Origin: Bordetella parapertussis
GTDB lineage: Bacteria; Pseudomonadota; Gammaproteobacteria; Burkholderiales; Burkholderiaceae_C
Assembly: GCA_945901125.1 (NCBI GenBank)
Contig: CAMDKD010000007.1
Coordinates: 1 to 64,000 of the forward strand
DNA: 64,000 bases
Reading direction: 5' to 3'
Positions 8,712 to 17,574 of this stretch are shown one piece after another (position 1 is the stretch's first letter; each line of letters starts with the position of its first letter). Below the pieces are notes generated by a model. It was not told the origin of the DNA and ran no database searches. It worked only from the letters and a program-made list of their open reading frames with translations. A program made the translations under genes and the position numbers.

Positions 8712-9995
8712 ATGTCTACCTACCAACAACCCGATGCCAGCGGACACTTTGGCCAATACGGCGGCAGTTTCGTCAGCGAAACCCTTACCCATGCGATTGA
8801 AGAATTGAAAGAGGCCTACGCCAAGTACCAGCACGATCCGGCGTTCGTGGCCGAGTTCAAATCTGAACTCGCGCATTTCGTCGGTCGTCCCTCCCCCATT
8901 TACCACGCAGCCCGCATGAGCCGCGAAATGGGCGGCGCACAGATTTACTTGAAGCGCGAAGACCTGAACCACACTGGCGCGCACAAGATCAACAACACCA
9001 TAGGCCAGGCCATGTTGGCCAAACGCATGGGCAAACCGCGCGTCATCGCCGAAACCGGCGCGGGACAACACGGTGTTGCCACAGCCACCATTTGCGCGCG
9101 CTACGGTTTGGAATGCGTGGTCTACATGGGCAGCGAAGATGTGAAGCGCCAAAGCCCCAACGTCTACCGCATGAAACTGCTGGGCGCAACCGTGGTGCCT
9201 GTCGAATCCGGCAGCCGCACCTTGAAAGATGCGTTGAACGAAGCTTTGCGCGACTGGGTGACCAACGTGGAAGACACTTTCTACATCATCGGCACGGTGG
9301 CCGGACCGCATCCTTACCCGATGATGGTGCGCGATTTCCAAAGCGTGATCGGTGAAGAATGCATTCAACAAATGCCCGGCATGCACATGGGCGGCCAGCC
9401 CGACGCGGTGTTGGCATGTGTGGGCGGCGGCTCCAACGCCATGGGCATTTTCTACCCTTACATCCCGTTTGAAAAAACCCGGCTCATCGGCATAGAAGCC
9501 GCCGGTGAAGGCATGGAAACCGGCAAACACTCGGCCTCGCTGCAACGCGGTGTACCCGGCGTGTTGCACGGCAACCGCACTTATGTGTTGCAAGACGCGA
9601 ACGGACAAATCACTGAAACCCACAGCGTGAGCGCCGGTCTGGACTACCCCGGCGTCGGCCCAGAGCATGCGTTTTTGAAAGACATAGGCCGCGCTGAATA
9701 CGTAGGCATCACTGACCAAGAAGCATTGAGCGCGTTTCACTATTTGTGTCGCACAGAAGGCATTATTCCGGCGCTCGAATCCAGCCACGCGGTTGCTCAT
9801 GCCATGAAACTCGCCAAGACCATGACGCCGCAACAATCCATATTGGTCAACTTGTCCGGGCGCGGCGACAAAGACATTGGCACCGTCGCCGATTTGTCCA
9901 ACGCCGATTTCTTCTGCCGCCCGAGCTGCCAAGGCCAATCGGTCAAAGGCGAACAAGCCATATCGCTGGCCGCATTGAACGGAGTCAAACAATGA
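8712..9995 (+). CDS. trpB: Tryptophan synthase beta chain
   Basis: TrpB is the PLP-dependent subunit that condenses indole with serine. NHTGAHKINNTIGQA contains the Schiff-base lysine, AETGAGQHGVATA is the substrate loop, and CVGGGSNAMG is the phosphate-binding glycine stretch. The ATG at 8712 gives the usual start (MSTYQQPDASGHFGQYGGSF) and about 427 residues; an in-frame ATG at 8685 would add nine. It lies 40 bases after trpF, and its stop overlaps the trpA start as ATGA. Confidence 0.97.
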   Translation: MSTYQQPDASGHFGQYGGSFVSETLTHAIEELKEAYAKYQHDPAFVAEFKSELAHFVGRPSPIYHAARMSREMGGAQIYLKREDLNHTGAHKINNTIGQAMLAKRMGKPRVIAETGAGQHGVATATICARYGLECVVYMGSEDVKRQSPNVYRMKLLGATVVPVESGSRTLKDALNEALRDWVTNVEDTFYIIGTVAGPHPYPMMVRDFQSVIGEECIQQMPGMHMGGQPDAVLACVGGGSNAMGIFYPYIPFEKTRLIGIEAAGEGMETGKHSASLQRGVPGVLHGNRTYVLQDANGQITETHSVSAGLDYPGVGPEHAFLKDIGRAEYVGITDQEALSAFHYLCRTEGIIPALESSHAVAHAMKLAKTMTPQQSILVNLSGRGDKDIGTVADLSNADFFCRPSCQGQSVKGEQAISLAALNGVKQ

Positions 9996-10801
9996 GCCGC
10001 ATCACCACCACCATGAATGCGCTGAAAAGCCAAGGCCGCAAAGCCTTGATTCCTTATTTGATGGCTGGTTTCCCCGAGCCCGCACACACTTTGTCGTTGA
10101 TGCAGGCGCTGGTCAAAGGCGGCGCAGACATCATCGAACTCGGTGTGCCGTTCAGCGACCCCATGGCTGACGGTCCGGTGATTCAAAAAGCCGGTGAAGC
10201 CGCGCTGCGCCATGGTGTGGGCATGGGCGAAGTGCTGGCCATGGTGCGCGAGTTCCGCGCCTCGGACACCGTCACACCCATCGTGCTGATGGGTTATGCC
10301 AACCCGGTGGAAAACTACAACCATCTTCACGGTGTTGATAGCTTTGTCAAAGATTCAGCCGCTGCCGGTGTCGACGGCGTGTTGGTCGTGGATTACCCAC
10401 CAGAAGAATGCGTGGATTTCGCTGCGGCATTGCGGGCACATCAAATGGATTTGATTTTTTTGCTGGCCCCAACCAGCACCGACAAACGCATGCAACAAGT
10501 GGCTGAAGTCGCCAGCGGTTATGTGTATTACGTGTCGCTCAAAGGCGTGACTGGTTCCGGCGCTTTGGACACGGACGAAGTCGAAGCCATGTTGCCGCGC
10601 ATTCGCAAACACGTGCATATTCCTGTGGGCGTGGGTTTTGGCATACGCGACGCAGCCACAGCCCAAACCATAGCCAAAGTGGCTGATGCGGTGGTGATCG
10701 GCAGCAAACTGCTGCAACTCATAGAAGCCGCACCAGCGGGCAAAGCCGCTGAAGAGGCGCGACTGTTTATGCACGGCATCCGCCAGGCAATGGACGCATA
10801 A
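9992..10801 (+). CDS. trpA: Tryptophan synthase alpha chain
   Basis: TrpA cleaves indole-3-glycerol phosphate and channels indole to TrpB. The 269-residue protein shows KALIPYLMAGFPEP, the catalytic-Glu block ADIIELGVPFSDPMADGPV, a catalytic-Asp block GVDGVLVVDYPPEE, FLLAPTS and VGVGFGIRDA. The start at 9992 overlaps the trpB stop, as usual. An upstream extension of the same frame runs inside trpB and is not needed. Confidence 0.97.
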   Translation: MSRITTTMNALKSQGRKALIPYLMAGFPEPAHTLSLMQALVKGGADIIELGVPFSDPMADGPVIQKAGEAALRHGVGMGEVLAMVREFRASDTVTPIVLMGYANPVENYNHLHGVDSFVKDSAAAGVDGVLVVDYPPEECVDFAAALRAHQMDLIFLLAPTSTDKRMQQVAEVASGYVYYVSLKGVTGSGALDTDEVEAMLPRIRKHVHIPVGVGFGIRDAATAQTIAKVADAVVIGSKLLQLIEAAPAGKAAEEARLFMHGIRQAMDA

Positions 10802-10823
10802 TGACTTTTTCTGGAGTTGCAAC

Positions 10824-11696
10824 ATGAGTTGGCTTGAAAAACTGCTTCCTTCCAAAATCCAGCACACCGACCCGGCGGACAGGCGCAGCGTGCCTGAAGG
10901 CCTGTGGGTCAAATGTCCGAGTTGCGAAACTGTTTTGTACAAGAACGACTTGGAAGAAAACCAGAATGTTTGCCCTAAATGCAGCCACCATCACCGCATA
11001 GGTGCGCGCGCCAGACTAGACGCATTTCTGGACGCGGAAGGCCGCTATGAAATAGGTCAGGAAGTGCTGCCTATGGATCCGCTGAAATTCAAGGACAGCC
11101 GCAAATACCCGGAACGCCTGAAAGAAGCGCTGGAAAACACGGGTGAAACCGATGCGCTGGTCGTCATGGGCGGTTCGGTGCACAGCATCAACCTGGTGGT
11201 GGCCTGCTTTGAGTTTGACTTCATGGGCGGCTCCATGGGCTCAGTGGTCGGCGAGCGCTTTGTGCGCGGCGTGCATACCGCCATCGAACAAAAAGTGCCG
11301 TTTATTTGCTTTACCGCCACCGGCGGCGCGCGCATGCAAGAAGGCTTGTTATCCTTGATGCAAATGGCGAAAACCAATGCCTCGCTCACCCGCTTGGCGC
11401 AAAAAGGCTTGCCTTATATCAGTGTGCTGACCGACCCGACCATGGGCGGCGTATCCGCCGGTTTTGCATTCATGGGAGACGTGGTCATCGCCGAGCCCAA
11501 AGCACTGATCGGTTTTGCAGGACCGCGCGTGATTGAGAGCACGGTTCGCGTCACGCTGCCCGAAGGGTTTCAACGTGCTGAGTTTTTGATGGAAAAAGGC
11601 GCGCTCGACATCATTTGCGATCGCAGAGACCTGCGCAAAACCATTGCCAATACATTGGCCATGCTGACACGACAGTCGGCTGATTCGGTCAGCTGA
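10824..11696 (+). CDS. accD: Acetyl-CoA carboxylase carboxyltransferase subunit beta
   Basis: AccD forms, with AccA, the carboxyltransferase that moves CO2 from biotin to acetyl-CoA, making malonyl-CoA. The N-terminal zinc ribbon has four cysteines (residues 31, 34, 50 and 53: CPSC...CPKC). The crotonase-fold body shows DFMGGSMGSVVGERFV, GGARMQEGLLSLMQMAK, DPTMGGVSAGFAF and GFAGPRVIE. A GGAG site precedes the ATG. It lies 22 bases after trpA, as in other Betaproteobacteria, but the folC gene that normally follows is replaced here by a DUF4143 ATPase. Confidence 0.97.
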   Translation: MSWLEKLLPSKIQHTDPADRRSVPEGLWVKCPSCETVLYKNDLEENQNVCPKCSHHHRIGARARLDAFLDAEGRYEIGQEVLPMDPLKFKDSRKYPERLKEALENTGETDALVVMGGSVHSINLVVACFEFDFMGGSMGSVVGERFVRGVHTAIEQKVPFICFTATGGARMQEGLLSLMQMAKTNASLTRLAQKGLPYISVLTDPTMGGVSAGFAFMGDVVIAEPKALIGFAGPRVIESTVRVTLPEGFQRAEFLMEKGALDIICDRRDLRKTIANTLAMLTRQSADSVS

Positions 11697-11728
11697 ACTG
11701 CACTTACGCCGCTCTGGCGGCGCGTCAA

Positions 11729-11771
11729 ATTTCCTGCAAATTGAAATAAATTTCTTCAATTTGCAGGAAAT
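11729..11771. promoter_or_regulatory. 17-bp perfect inverted repeat upstream of the DUF4143 ATPase gene
   Basis: Two perfectly complementary 17-base arms (11729-11745, starting ATTTCCTGCAAATTG, and 11755-11771) are separated by nine AT-rich bases, ending 17 bases before the gene's start. No T-run follows, so a terminator for accD is less likely than a protein-binding operator or an attenuating RNA hairpin. A second, shorter repeat (TGGTTA...TAACCA, 11771-11789) runs into the start codon. A small GC hairpin (GCCGC-tctg-GCGGC, near 11708-11721) lies just after accD. Confidence 0.6.
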
Positions 11772-11788
11772 GGTTATGATCAGTAACC

Positions 11789-12970
11789 ATGATCGAACGT
11801 CAGATTCAACCTCTTTTAAAGCATTTGGCTGGCCAATACCCGGTGCTGACTTTGACAGGCCCGCGCCAAAGTGGAAAAACCACGCTTGCCAAAAGCGTCT
11901 TTCCGAACAAGCCTTACGTGTCGCTTGAAGACCCTGACATTCGACAGTTTGCACAAAACGATCCGCGCGGTTTTCTTGCAAATTATCCTGATGGCGTCAT
12001 CCTTGATGAAATACAAAGAGCACCCCTCTTGCCCTCTTACCTGCAAACTCTGGTTGATCAAGATCCGCAAGCCGGGCGTTATGTATTGACTGGCAGCCAA
12101 CAGTTTGAGTTGATGACTCAGGTTTCACAATCCTTGGCAGGGCGTACCGCCATACTGCGCTTGCTGCCTTTTACGTTGGCAGAAACTCAAACGTTACGCC
12201 CGACACCACTGTCTTTGCCGCAAACATTGTTGACAGGTTTTTATCCGCGCATACATGACCGTCAATTGAATCCGTCGCAAGCACTCGCTGATTACTTTTC
12301 CACCTATGTGGAGCGCGATTTGCGTCAACTCTCAGCGGTTCATGACTTGCATCGCTTTGAACGTTTTGTCAGGCTGTGCGCGGGACGAACGGGCCAACTG
12401 CTCAATCTGAGCAGCCTCGGCAACGATGCAGGCGTATCTCACGCCACAGCCAGCGCGTGGATTGATTTGCTGCAAACCAGTTGCTTGGTTTACCTGTTAC
12501 CACCATGGCATACCAACACCGGCAAACGACTTGTCAAGACACCCAAACTCTATTTTTACGATACCGGACTGGCCTGTTGGTTGCTTGGGCTTCGTGAACC
12601 GGAGCAAGTGCAACGCGACCCGGTATGGGGGAGTTTGTTTGAAAACATGATTGTCATGGAAGCACTCAAAGACCGCTTAAACCAAGGCGAATCCGCAGAG
12701 ATGTATTTCTACCGCGACTCAGACGGTCATGAAGTGGATTTGCTATTGCCTACAGGGGGACGCATGCGCGCTATCGAAATCAAAGCCGGTGCAACCGTTA
12801 ATCCGGATTACTTTAAAGGACTGAAGAAATTTGCAGCTCAGTATCCTGATGCATGCGATGGCGGTAGCGTGATTTATGGCGGCGAACAAAACCAATCGCG
12901 CAGTGATTGGCCCGTGTTTAGCTGGCAGACGCTGGCCCATCGGCCCCAGGCACCGCCAAGACCTGTTTAA
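11789..12970 (+). CDS. AAA-type ATP-binding protein with DUF4143 domain
   Basis: The 393-residue protein starts with a P-loop (TLTGPRQSGKTTLAKSVF, about residues 20-37) and a Walker B-like GVILDEIQRAP near 70, followed by VLTGSQQFELM as a sensor motif. The C-terminal half fits DUF4143 (ADYFSTYVERDLRQL, LYFYDTGLACWLLG, NMIVMEALKDR), ending with a restriction-endonuclease-like core (YRDSDGHEVDLLL, MRAIEIKAG). These proteins are widespread and mobile; their role is unknown. It is inserted where folC is expected and ends flush against the stop of the convergent DUF3297 gene, which suggests acquisition. Confidence 0.9.
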   Translation: MIERQIQPLLKHLAGQYPVLTLTGPRQSGKTTLAKSVFPNKPYVSLEDPDIRQFAQNDPRGFLANYPDGVILDEIQRAPLLPSYLQTLVDQDPQAGRYVLTGSQQFELMTQVSQSLAGRTAILRLLPFTLAETQTLRPTPLSLPQTLLTGFYPRIHDRQLNPSQALADYFSTYVERDLRQLSAVHDLHRFERFVRLCAGRTGQLLNLSSLGNDAGVSHATASAWIDLLQTSCLVYLLPPWHTNTGKRLVKTPKLYFYDTGLACWLLGLREPEQVQRDPVWGSLFENMIVMEALKDRLNQGESAEMYFYRDSDGHEVDLLLPTGGRMRAIEIKAGATVNPDYFKGLKKFAAQYPDACDGGSVIYGGEQNQSRSDWPVFSWQTLAHRPQAPPRPV

Positions 12971-13225
12971 CTAAGAGGATCGGTAAAACACCTCAACCCG
13001 CCCTTTGAGTTTTAACAACAAAGGCTTGCCTTTGCGGTCCAGCGTTTTGCCCGCAGGTATTTTGATCCAGCCCTCGCTGATGCAGTATTCCTCCACATCA
13101 TTGCGCTCTTTGTCGTTAAAGCGAATACCTATGTCATGGTGAAAAACGGCTTCCAGGTAATGCGGGCTGCGCGGGTCTATGGACAAATGATCGGGCAGTT
13201 CGGGGCGGGTGGGCGTATCGCTCAT
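12971..13225 (-). CDS. DUF3297 family protein
   Basis: The protein of about 84 residues matches DUF3297: LPDHLSIDPRSPHYLEAVFH, GIRFNDKERNDVEEYCISEGW and GKTLDRKGKPLLLKLKG. Function is unknown, though members are sometimes mislabelled as glutathione peroxidases. The Met at 13225 (MSDTPTRPEL) gives the usual length; an upstream Met at 13258 would add 11 residues. It stands alone, oriented against lysS, and its stop codon abuts that of the DUF4143 gene without spacing. Confidence 0.88.
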   Translation of the reverse strand: MSDTPTRPELPDHLSIDPRSPHYLEAVFHHDIGIRFNDKERNDVEEYCISEGWIKIPAGKTLDRKGKPLLLKLKGRVEVFYRSS

Positions 13226-13361
13226 GTTGGACTCAGTGAAATCGTTTGAAAAAGCCATTGTCGGCGAACTCTTAGAATGAAAGAACTCTTGACGGCAAGT
13301 TCCATGTTCTGCCCGTCTTATTTTTCAGTCTAACCGGCAGCATTGCTACCCACCCGCACCC

Positions 13362-14900
13362 ATGACCGACAACACACCCGCCCCCGCACCAGTCGATGAA
13401 AACCAGTTGATCGCCGAGCGTCGCGCGAAATTGCACGCCTTGCGACAGCGCCAGGCCGCAGGCGGCGCGGTCGCTTTCCCCAACGATTTCAAACCGGCTC
13501 ACCATGCAGCGGCTTTGCATACAGCGCACGCCGCCAAAACCTCCGAAACCCTGACCGAAGAAAAACACGCGGTGCGCATCGCCGGTCGCATGGTGTTAAA
13601 GCGGGTCATGGGCAAAGCCAGTTTTGCTACTTTGCAAGACGGCACAGGCCGCATGCAGGTGTATGTGAAAGGCGAAGAAATCGGCACAGAGTTGTATGAG
13701 GAATTCAAACACTGGGACTTGGGTGACTTTGTGGGCGCGGTCGGCCATGTGTTCAAAACCAAAACCGGCGAGTTATCGGTGCATGTCACTGAACTGCGCT
13801 TGCTGACCAAAAGCCTGCGCCCCCTGCCAGACAAATTCCACGGCGTGCACGATCAGGAAATCAAATACCGCCAGCGCTATATCGACCTGATCACCGACGA
13901 GACCGCGCGCCAGCGTTTCATGGCGCGCAGCAAAGCCATCAGCAGCATCCGCGACTTCATGGTTCAACACGATTTCCTCGAAGTCGAAACGCCCATGCTG
14001 CACCCGATTCCAGGCGGCGCGAACGCCCGGCCTTTCGAGACGCACCACAACGCACTGGACCAGCAAATGTTTTTGCGCATCGCGCCAGAGTTGTATTTGA
14101 AACGCTTATTGGTCGGCGGTTTTGAGCGCGTGTTCGAGATCAACCGCAATTTCCGCAACGAAGGCATCTCGGTGCGGCACAACCCCGAATTCACCATGAT
14201 GGAGTTTTACGCGGCCTACTGGAACTACCAGGACTTGATGGGTTTCACCGAATCGCTGATCCGCGATGCAGCGCAAAAAGCGGTGGGTAGCCAATTGCTG
14301 ACCTATGACGGAAAGCCGGTGGATTTGTCGCAGCCATTTGCGCGCTTGACCATACGCGAAGCGATTTTGAAATACACAGAAGCCGCCGACAACGTGGACA
14401 ACACCGCCTGGCTGGTCAATGCCTTGAAAAAAGCCGGTTTGTCTGAAGAAAAACACCAACTCTCCAAGCGCAGTCTGGCCGGTTTGCAAGTCATGTACTT
14501 TGAAGAAACCGTGGAAGACAAGCTGTGGCAACCCACATTCATTTGCGAACACCCGGTGGAGATTTCCCCGCTGGCGCGCACCAACGATGCCCGCCCGGAC
14601 GTGACCGAGCGCTTCGAGCTCTACATCACCGGTCGCGAATTCGGCAACGGTTTTTCAGAGCTGAATGACGCTGAAGATCAGGCGGCGCGTTTTCAGTCGC
14701 AAGTCGATGCCAAAGAAGGCGGCGATGTCGAGGCCATGTATTACGACCATGACTTTGTGCGTGCGCTGGAATACGGCATGCCGCCTGCCGGCGGCTGCGG
14801 CATAGGCATAGACCGCTTGATGATGTTGCTGACCGACAGCCCCAGCATCCGGGACGTGATTTTGTTTCCGGCGTTGCGCCGGGAATCTTCTCACCCTTAA
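13362..14900 (+). CDS. lysS: Lysyl-tRNA synthetase, class II
   Basis: It charges tRNA-Lys with lysine. The 512 residues hold an OB-fold anticodon-binding domain (VRIAGRMVLKRVMGKASFAT) followed by the class II catalytic core: motif 1 region FLEVETPMLHPIPGGANARPF, motif 2 FRNEGISVRHNPEFTMME and motif 3 GCGIGIDRLMMLLTDS. The N-terminal 35 residues are Ala/Pro rich. It follows a divergent DUF3297 gene and ends before a strong hairpin. Confidence 0.97.
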   Translation: MTDNTPAPAPVDENQLIAERRAKLHALRQRQAAGGAVAFPNDFKPAHHAAALHTAHAAKTSETLTEEKHAVRIAGRMVLKRVMGKASFATLQDGTGRMQVYVKGEEIGTELYEEFKHWDLGDFVGAVGHVFKTKTGELSVHVTELRLLTKSLRPLPDKFHGVHDQEIKYRQRYIDLITDETARQRFMARSKAISSIRDFMVQHDFLEVETPMLHPIPGGANARPFETHHNALDQQMFLRIAPELYLKRLLVGGFERVFEINRNFRNEGISVRHNPEFTMMEFYAAYWNYQDLMGFTESLIRDAAQKAVGSQLLTYDGKPVDLSQPFARLTIREAILKYTEAADNVDNTAWLVNALKKAGLSEEKHQLSKRSLAGLQVMYFEETVEDKLWQPTFICEHPVEISPLARTNDARPDVTERFELYITGREFGNGFSELNDAEDQAARFQSQVDAKEGGDVEAMYYDHDFVRALEYGMPPAGGCGIGIDRLMMLLTDSPSIRDVILFPALRRESSHP

Positions 14901-14931
14901 AAACCACTCACTTTGATCACTTACAAATACA

Positions 14932-14969
14932 AACACCTGCTGAACCGACAAAACGGTGCAGCAGGTGTT
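14932..14969. terminator. Hairpin between lysS and the convergent small CxxC gene
   Basis: A perfect 10-bp stem (AACACCTGCT...AGCAGGTGTT) with an 18-base loop lies between two convergent genes. No long U-tract follows on either strand, so it is a weak intrinsic terminator or a transcript-end stabilising structure for both genes. Confidence 0.5.
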
Positions 14970-14989
14970 GCGGGTTGAAGCTGAGGGTT

Positions 14990-15244
14990 TTAAGCCGCTT
15001 TGGTATCAGCCGCAGCAGCAGGAGGTGCTGCCGGTTTCGGCGGTTTGCAGTCATGGCAGAAAAAAGCCAGACTGCCTGCGAAACGCTGTTGGCTGCCTTG
15101 GCGGCGGGGTTTGTGCATGCCGCACTTGATGCAAGACATGGTTTCACCCATTTTGCCCATGCCGGCAAACGGCGAACCGTTTTCACGGCTGGTAAAACGA
15201 AGACCACTCTCGTCAACAGAGGTTTTGCCAGATTTGGTTGCCAT
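14990..15244 (-). CDS. Small CxxC zinc-ribbon-like protein
   Basis: The 84-residue product contains SCIKCGMHKPRR near the middle and FFCHDCKPP near the end, a CxxC...CxxC arrangement typical of zinc ribbons. Its C-terminus is Ala/Pro rich. The start at 15244 (MATKSGKTSVDESG) is preceded by AGGAATCCC, a good ribosome-binding site; an in-frame Met further upstream lacks one. I do not recognise a named family. It is monocistronic and convergent with lysS. Confidence 0.75.
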   Translation of the reverse strand: MATKSGKTSVDESGLRFTSRENGSPFAGMGKMGETMSCIKCGMHKPRRQGSQQRFAGSLAFFCHDCKPPKPAAPPAAAADTKAA

Positions 15245-15338
15245 GGGATTCCTTTTGCTAGTCGACGGCCCTGTTAAACAGGACAATCGACTATTTTAAC
15301 CGTTTATGAACCCCGGCTTTGGCCAACGGCTGCCGGAT

Positions 15339-16442
15339 TCAAGGCAACAAGGCCAAAGCCTGTAAATACGTGGCCTGGCGCATCAAACTGTCCCAATCCA
15401 ATGCCGGTACAGCGGGCAGCAAAGCCCGGCGGCGCGCTTCGCTGGCGGCAGAGAACTGCCATTCATTTGCTTTTTCAGCCTGCTGCAAGCCCTGCAACAA
15501 CTGATCCACGGCGTGGCCGCCGGCCTCGCTCTCAGGTGTACTTTGGTTGCACAACAGTACCAAATCACAACCTGCGTTCAATGCGGTCAATGCCGCTTTG
15601 GTGTATCTGACCTGCTCGCCGTCAATCAGCCTGGCCCCGGCCATGGACAAGTCATCGCTGAACACCGCACCCTGAAAACCGAGTTGTCGGCGCAATATGT
15701 CTTGTAACCAGCGCTTAGAGAACCCGGCGGGACGACTGTCTACCTTGGGGTAAATCACGTGCGCCGGCATGACAGCGGTCAAACTGCTGCTGAGCCAGCC
15801 GTAAGGCAGCGCATCCTCGCTAAGTATGTTTTTCAGACCGCGTTTATCCACGGGTATCTCGGTGTGCGAGTCGGCTTTGACAAAACCATGCCCGGGAAAA
15901 TGCTTGCCGCAATTGGCCATACCGGCTTGCAGCAAACCATGCATCAGGCTTTTGGCCAGCAAACTGACCATGCGCGGGTCGCGCGCAAAGGCCCGGTCGC
16001 CGATGACGCCGCTGCTGCCGAAATCCAGGTCCAGTACCGGGGTGAAACTCATGTCAACGCCGCAGGCGCGCAATTCAGACGCCAGCACATAGCCGCAGGC
16101 GGTGGCTGCATTGGTCGCATGCATAGCGCCGCTGCCCGGCAGCCCAGCGTCATCTTGCATCCACAATTCGCCCAAGGCGCGCATGGTTGGCAAATGCGTA
16201 AACCCATCGGTGCGAAACCGCTGCACACGCCCGCCTTCGTGGTCTACCAGTATCAATAAATCACTGCGTACCGATTTGATGTCAGCGCACAGCGCGCTCA
16301 GTTGCGCGCGGTCGACCCAGTTGCGAGCGAACAAAATCATGCCACCGGTCAACGGATGCGCCAGACGACGGCGGTCGGTATCGGTCAATGTGGTTCCCGC
16401 GATATCCAGAATCAACGGTGCGTGATGGTAGGTAGCGCTCAT
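15339..16442 (-). CDS. nagZ: Beta-N-acetylhexosaminidase
   Basis: NagZ (GH3) removes N-acetylglucosamine from anhydromuropeptides in the cytoplasm during peptidoglycan recycling. The 367 residues show ILVDHEGGRVQRFRTDGF, CGKHFPGHGFVKADSHTE (the mobile loop with the acid/base His) and FSDDLSMAGA with the nucleophile Asp. It is the last gene of a leftward run; its start overlaps the acpS stop by four bases. Confidence 0.96.
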   Translation of the reverse strand: MSATYHHAPLILDIAGTTLTDTDRRRLAHPLTGGMILFARNWVDRAQLSALCADIKSVRSDLLILVDHEGGRVQRFRTDGFTHLPTMRALGELWMQDDAGLPGSGAMHATNAATACGYVLASELRACGVDMSFTPVLDLDFGSSGVIGDRAFARDPRMVSLLAKSLMHGLLQAGMANCGKHFPGHGFVKADSHTEIPVDKRGLKNILSEDALPYGWLSSSLTAVMPAHVIYPKVDSRPAGFSKRWLQDILRRQLGFQGAVFSDDLSMAGARLIDGEQVRYTKAALTALNAGCDLVLLCNQSTPESEAGGHAVDQLLQGLQQAEKANEWQFSAASEARRRALLPAVPALDWDSLMRQATYLQALALLP

Positions 16443-16843
16443 GGTTCGGCTTGTTCAACAATCACATAACTGGTGGCGTAATCGCTTTCATCGCTGAGCG
16501 ACACATGGGCGCTCAATTGTTTTTTGTCGCACCAGTCTTTCAGTGCGGCGTGCAACACGATGGTCGGCTGACCGCCGGGTTTGCGCCCGACTTCGCAATG
16601 CCGCCAGGTCATGGGCATGCGCATACCCAAACCTATGGCTTTGCTGAAAGCTTCCTTCACCGAAAAACGTGTTGCCAGATAACGAACACCGCGGTCCGGC
16701 CAGCGCGCGCTTCGGGCGCGAAAGGTTTGCATTTCGGCTTCGCTGAGTATCTTTAACGCAAAGCGTTCGCCATGGCGCTCCCAGGTAGCACGAATGCGTC
16801 GTATGTCGCAAATATCTGTGCCTATGCCGTAAATACGGCTCAT
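16439..16843 (-). CDS. acpS: Holo-[acyl-carrier-protein] synthase
   Basis: AcpS transfers 4'-phosphopantetheine from CoA to the acyl carrier protein. The 134-residue product has the magnesium-binding GIGTDICDIRRI at the N-terminus and RFSVKEAFSKAIGLGMR in the middle. The ATG at 16843 overlaps the pdxJ stop as ATGA, favouring this start over the Met four codons upstream. Its substrate gene acpP is in the fab cluster of this same window. Confidence 0.96.
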   Translation of the reverse strand: MSRIYGIGTDICDIRRIRATWERHGERFALKILSEAEMQTFRARSARWPDRGVRYLATRFSVKEAFSKAIGLGMRMPMTWRHCEVGRKPGGQPTIVLHAALKDWCDKKQLSAHVSLSDESDYATSYVIVEQAEP

Positions 16844-17574
16844 GGTTTCAAACAATCCAAATACGCTTGGACGGTAGCGCTGTAACCCGTCTCCAAAGCG
16901 TCGCCCATCAGTGCATGTCCGATAGACACTTCCTTGACATCGGATACGCCTTGTATGAAATCACGCAAGTTCAACAAATTCAAATCGTGGCCTGCGTTGA
17001 CTTCAATCCCGGCGTGCTGCGCTGCCGTTGCGGCTGCGCTGAACATTTGAAGCACACTGGCGTGCATGGGTGTGCCGTGCGCTTGCGCATATGGCTCGGT
17101 ATACAACTCCACCCTATCAGCGCCGACTTCTGCCGCCGCTCCCATGGCGCGAGCATCCGCATCCATGAACAGGCTGACACGTGCGCCCAGGTCTTTGGCC
17201 TCGGCGATCACGTCTTTGAGTTTGTCGGCGTCTTGTGGAAAGCGCCAGCCGTGGTCTGAGGTGAACTGGTTTTCCCCGTCGGGCACAAACGTCACTTGCT
17301 GCGGACGCACCAGGCGCACCAAGTCCATCAGGTTGTGAAACGGATTGCCTTCGATGTTGTATTCGCGGTCCGGCCAGTCCTTGAGCAGCGCGGCCAGATC
17401 GTGCACATCGCCGGGCCGTATATGCCGCTGGTCCGGGCGCGGATGCACGGTGATGCCGTGGGCACCGGCTTGCAGACACAGCGTGGCTGCGCGGGTGACA
17501 CTGGGAATGCCCAGCAAGCGGGTGTTGCGCAACAGCGCGACTTTGTTCAGATTGACAGAAAGATGTGTGCTCAT
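16840..17574 (-). CDS. pdxJ: Pyridoxine 5'-phosphate synthase
   Basis: PdxJ condenses 1-deoxyxylulose 5-phosphate with 3-amino-2-oxopropyl phosphate to make the vitamin B6 ring. Family blocks include LSVNLNKVALLRNTR, GAHGITVHPRPDQRHI, EYNIEGNP and QVTFVPD, and the C-terminal SIGHALMGDALETG. Length 244 residues is usual. Start and stop overlap recO and acpS by four bases each, so all are translationally coupled. Confidence 0.97.
   Translation of the reverse strand: MSTHLSVNLNKVALLRNTRLLGIPSVTRAATLCLQAGAHGITVHPRPDQRHIRPGDVHDLAALLKDWPDREYNIEGNPFHNLMDLVRLVRPQQVTFVPDGENQFTSDHGWRFPQDADKLKDVIAEAKDLGARVSLFMDADARAMGAAAEVGADRVELYTEPYAQAHGTPMHASVLQMFSAAATAAQHAGIEVNAGHDLNLLNLRDFIQGVSDVKEVSIGHALMGDALETGYSATVQAYLDCLKP

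Noticed and set aside
8607..9992. A 461-residue open frame antisense to trpB
   Set aside because: Shadow of the trpB codon pattern; no start signal or domain.
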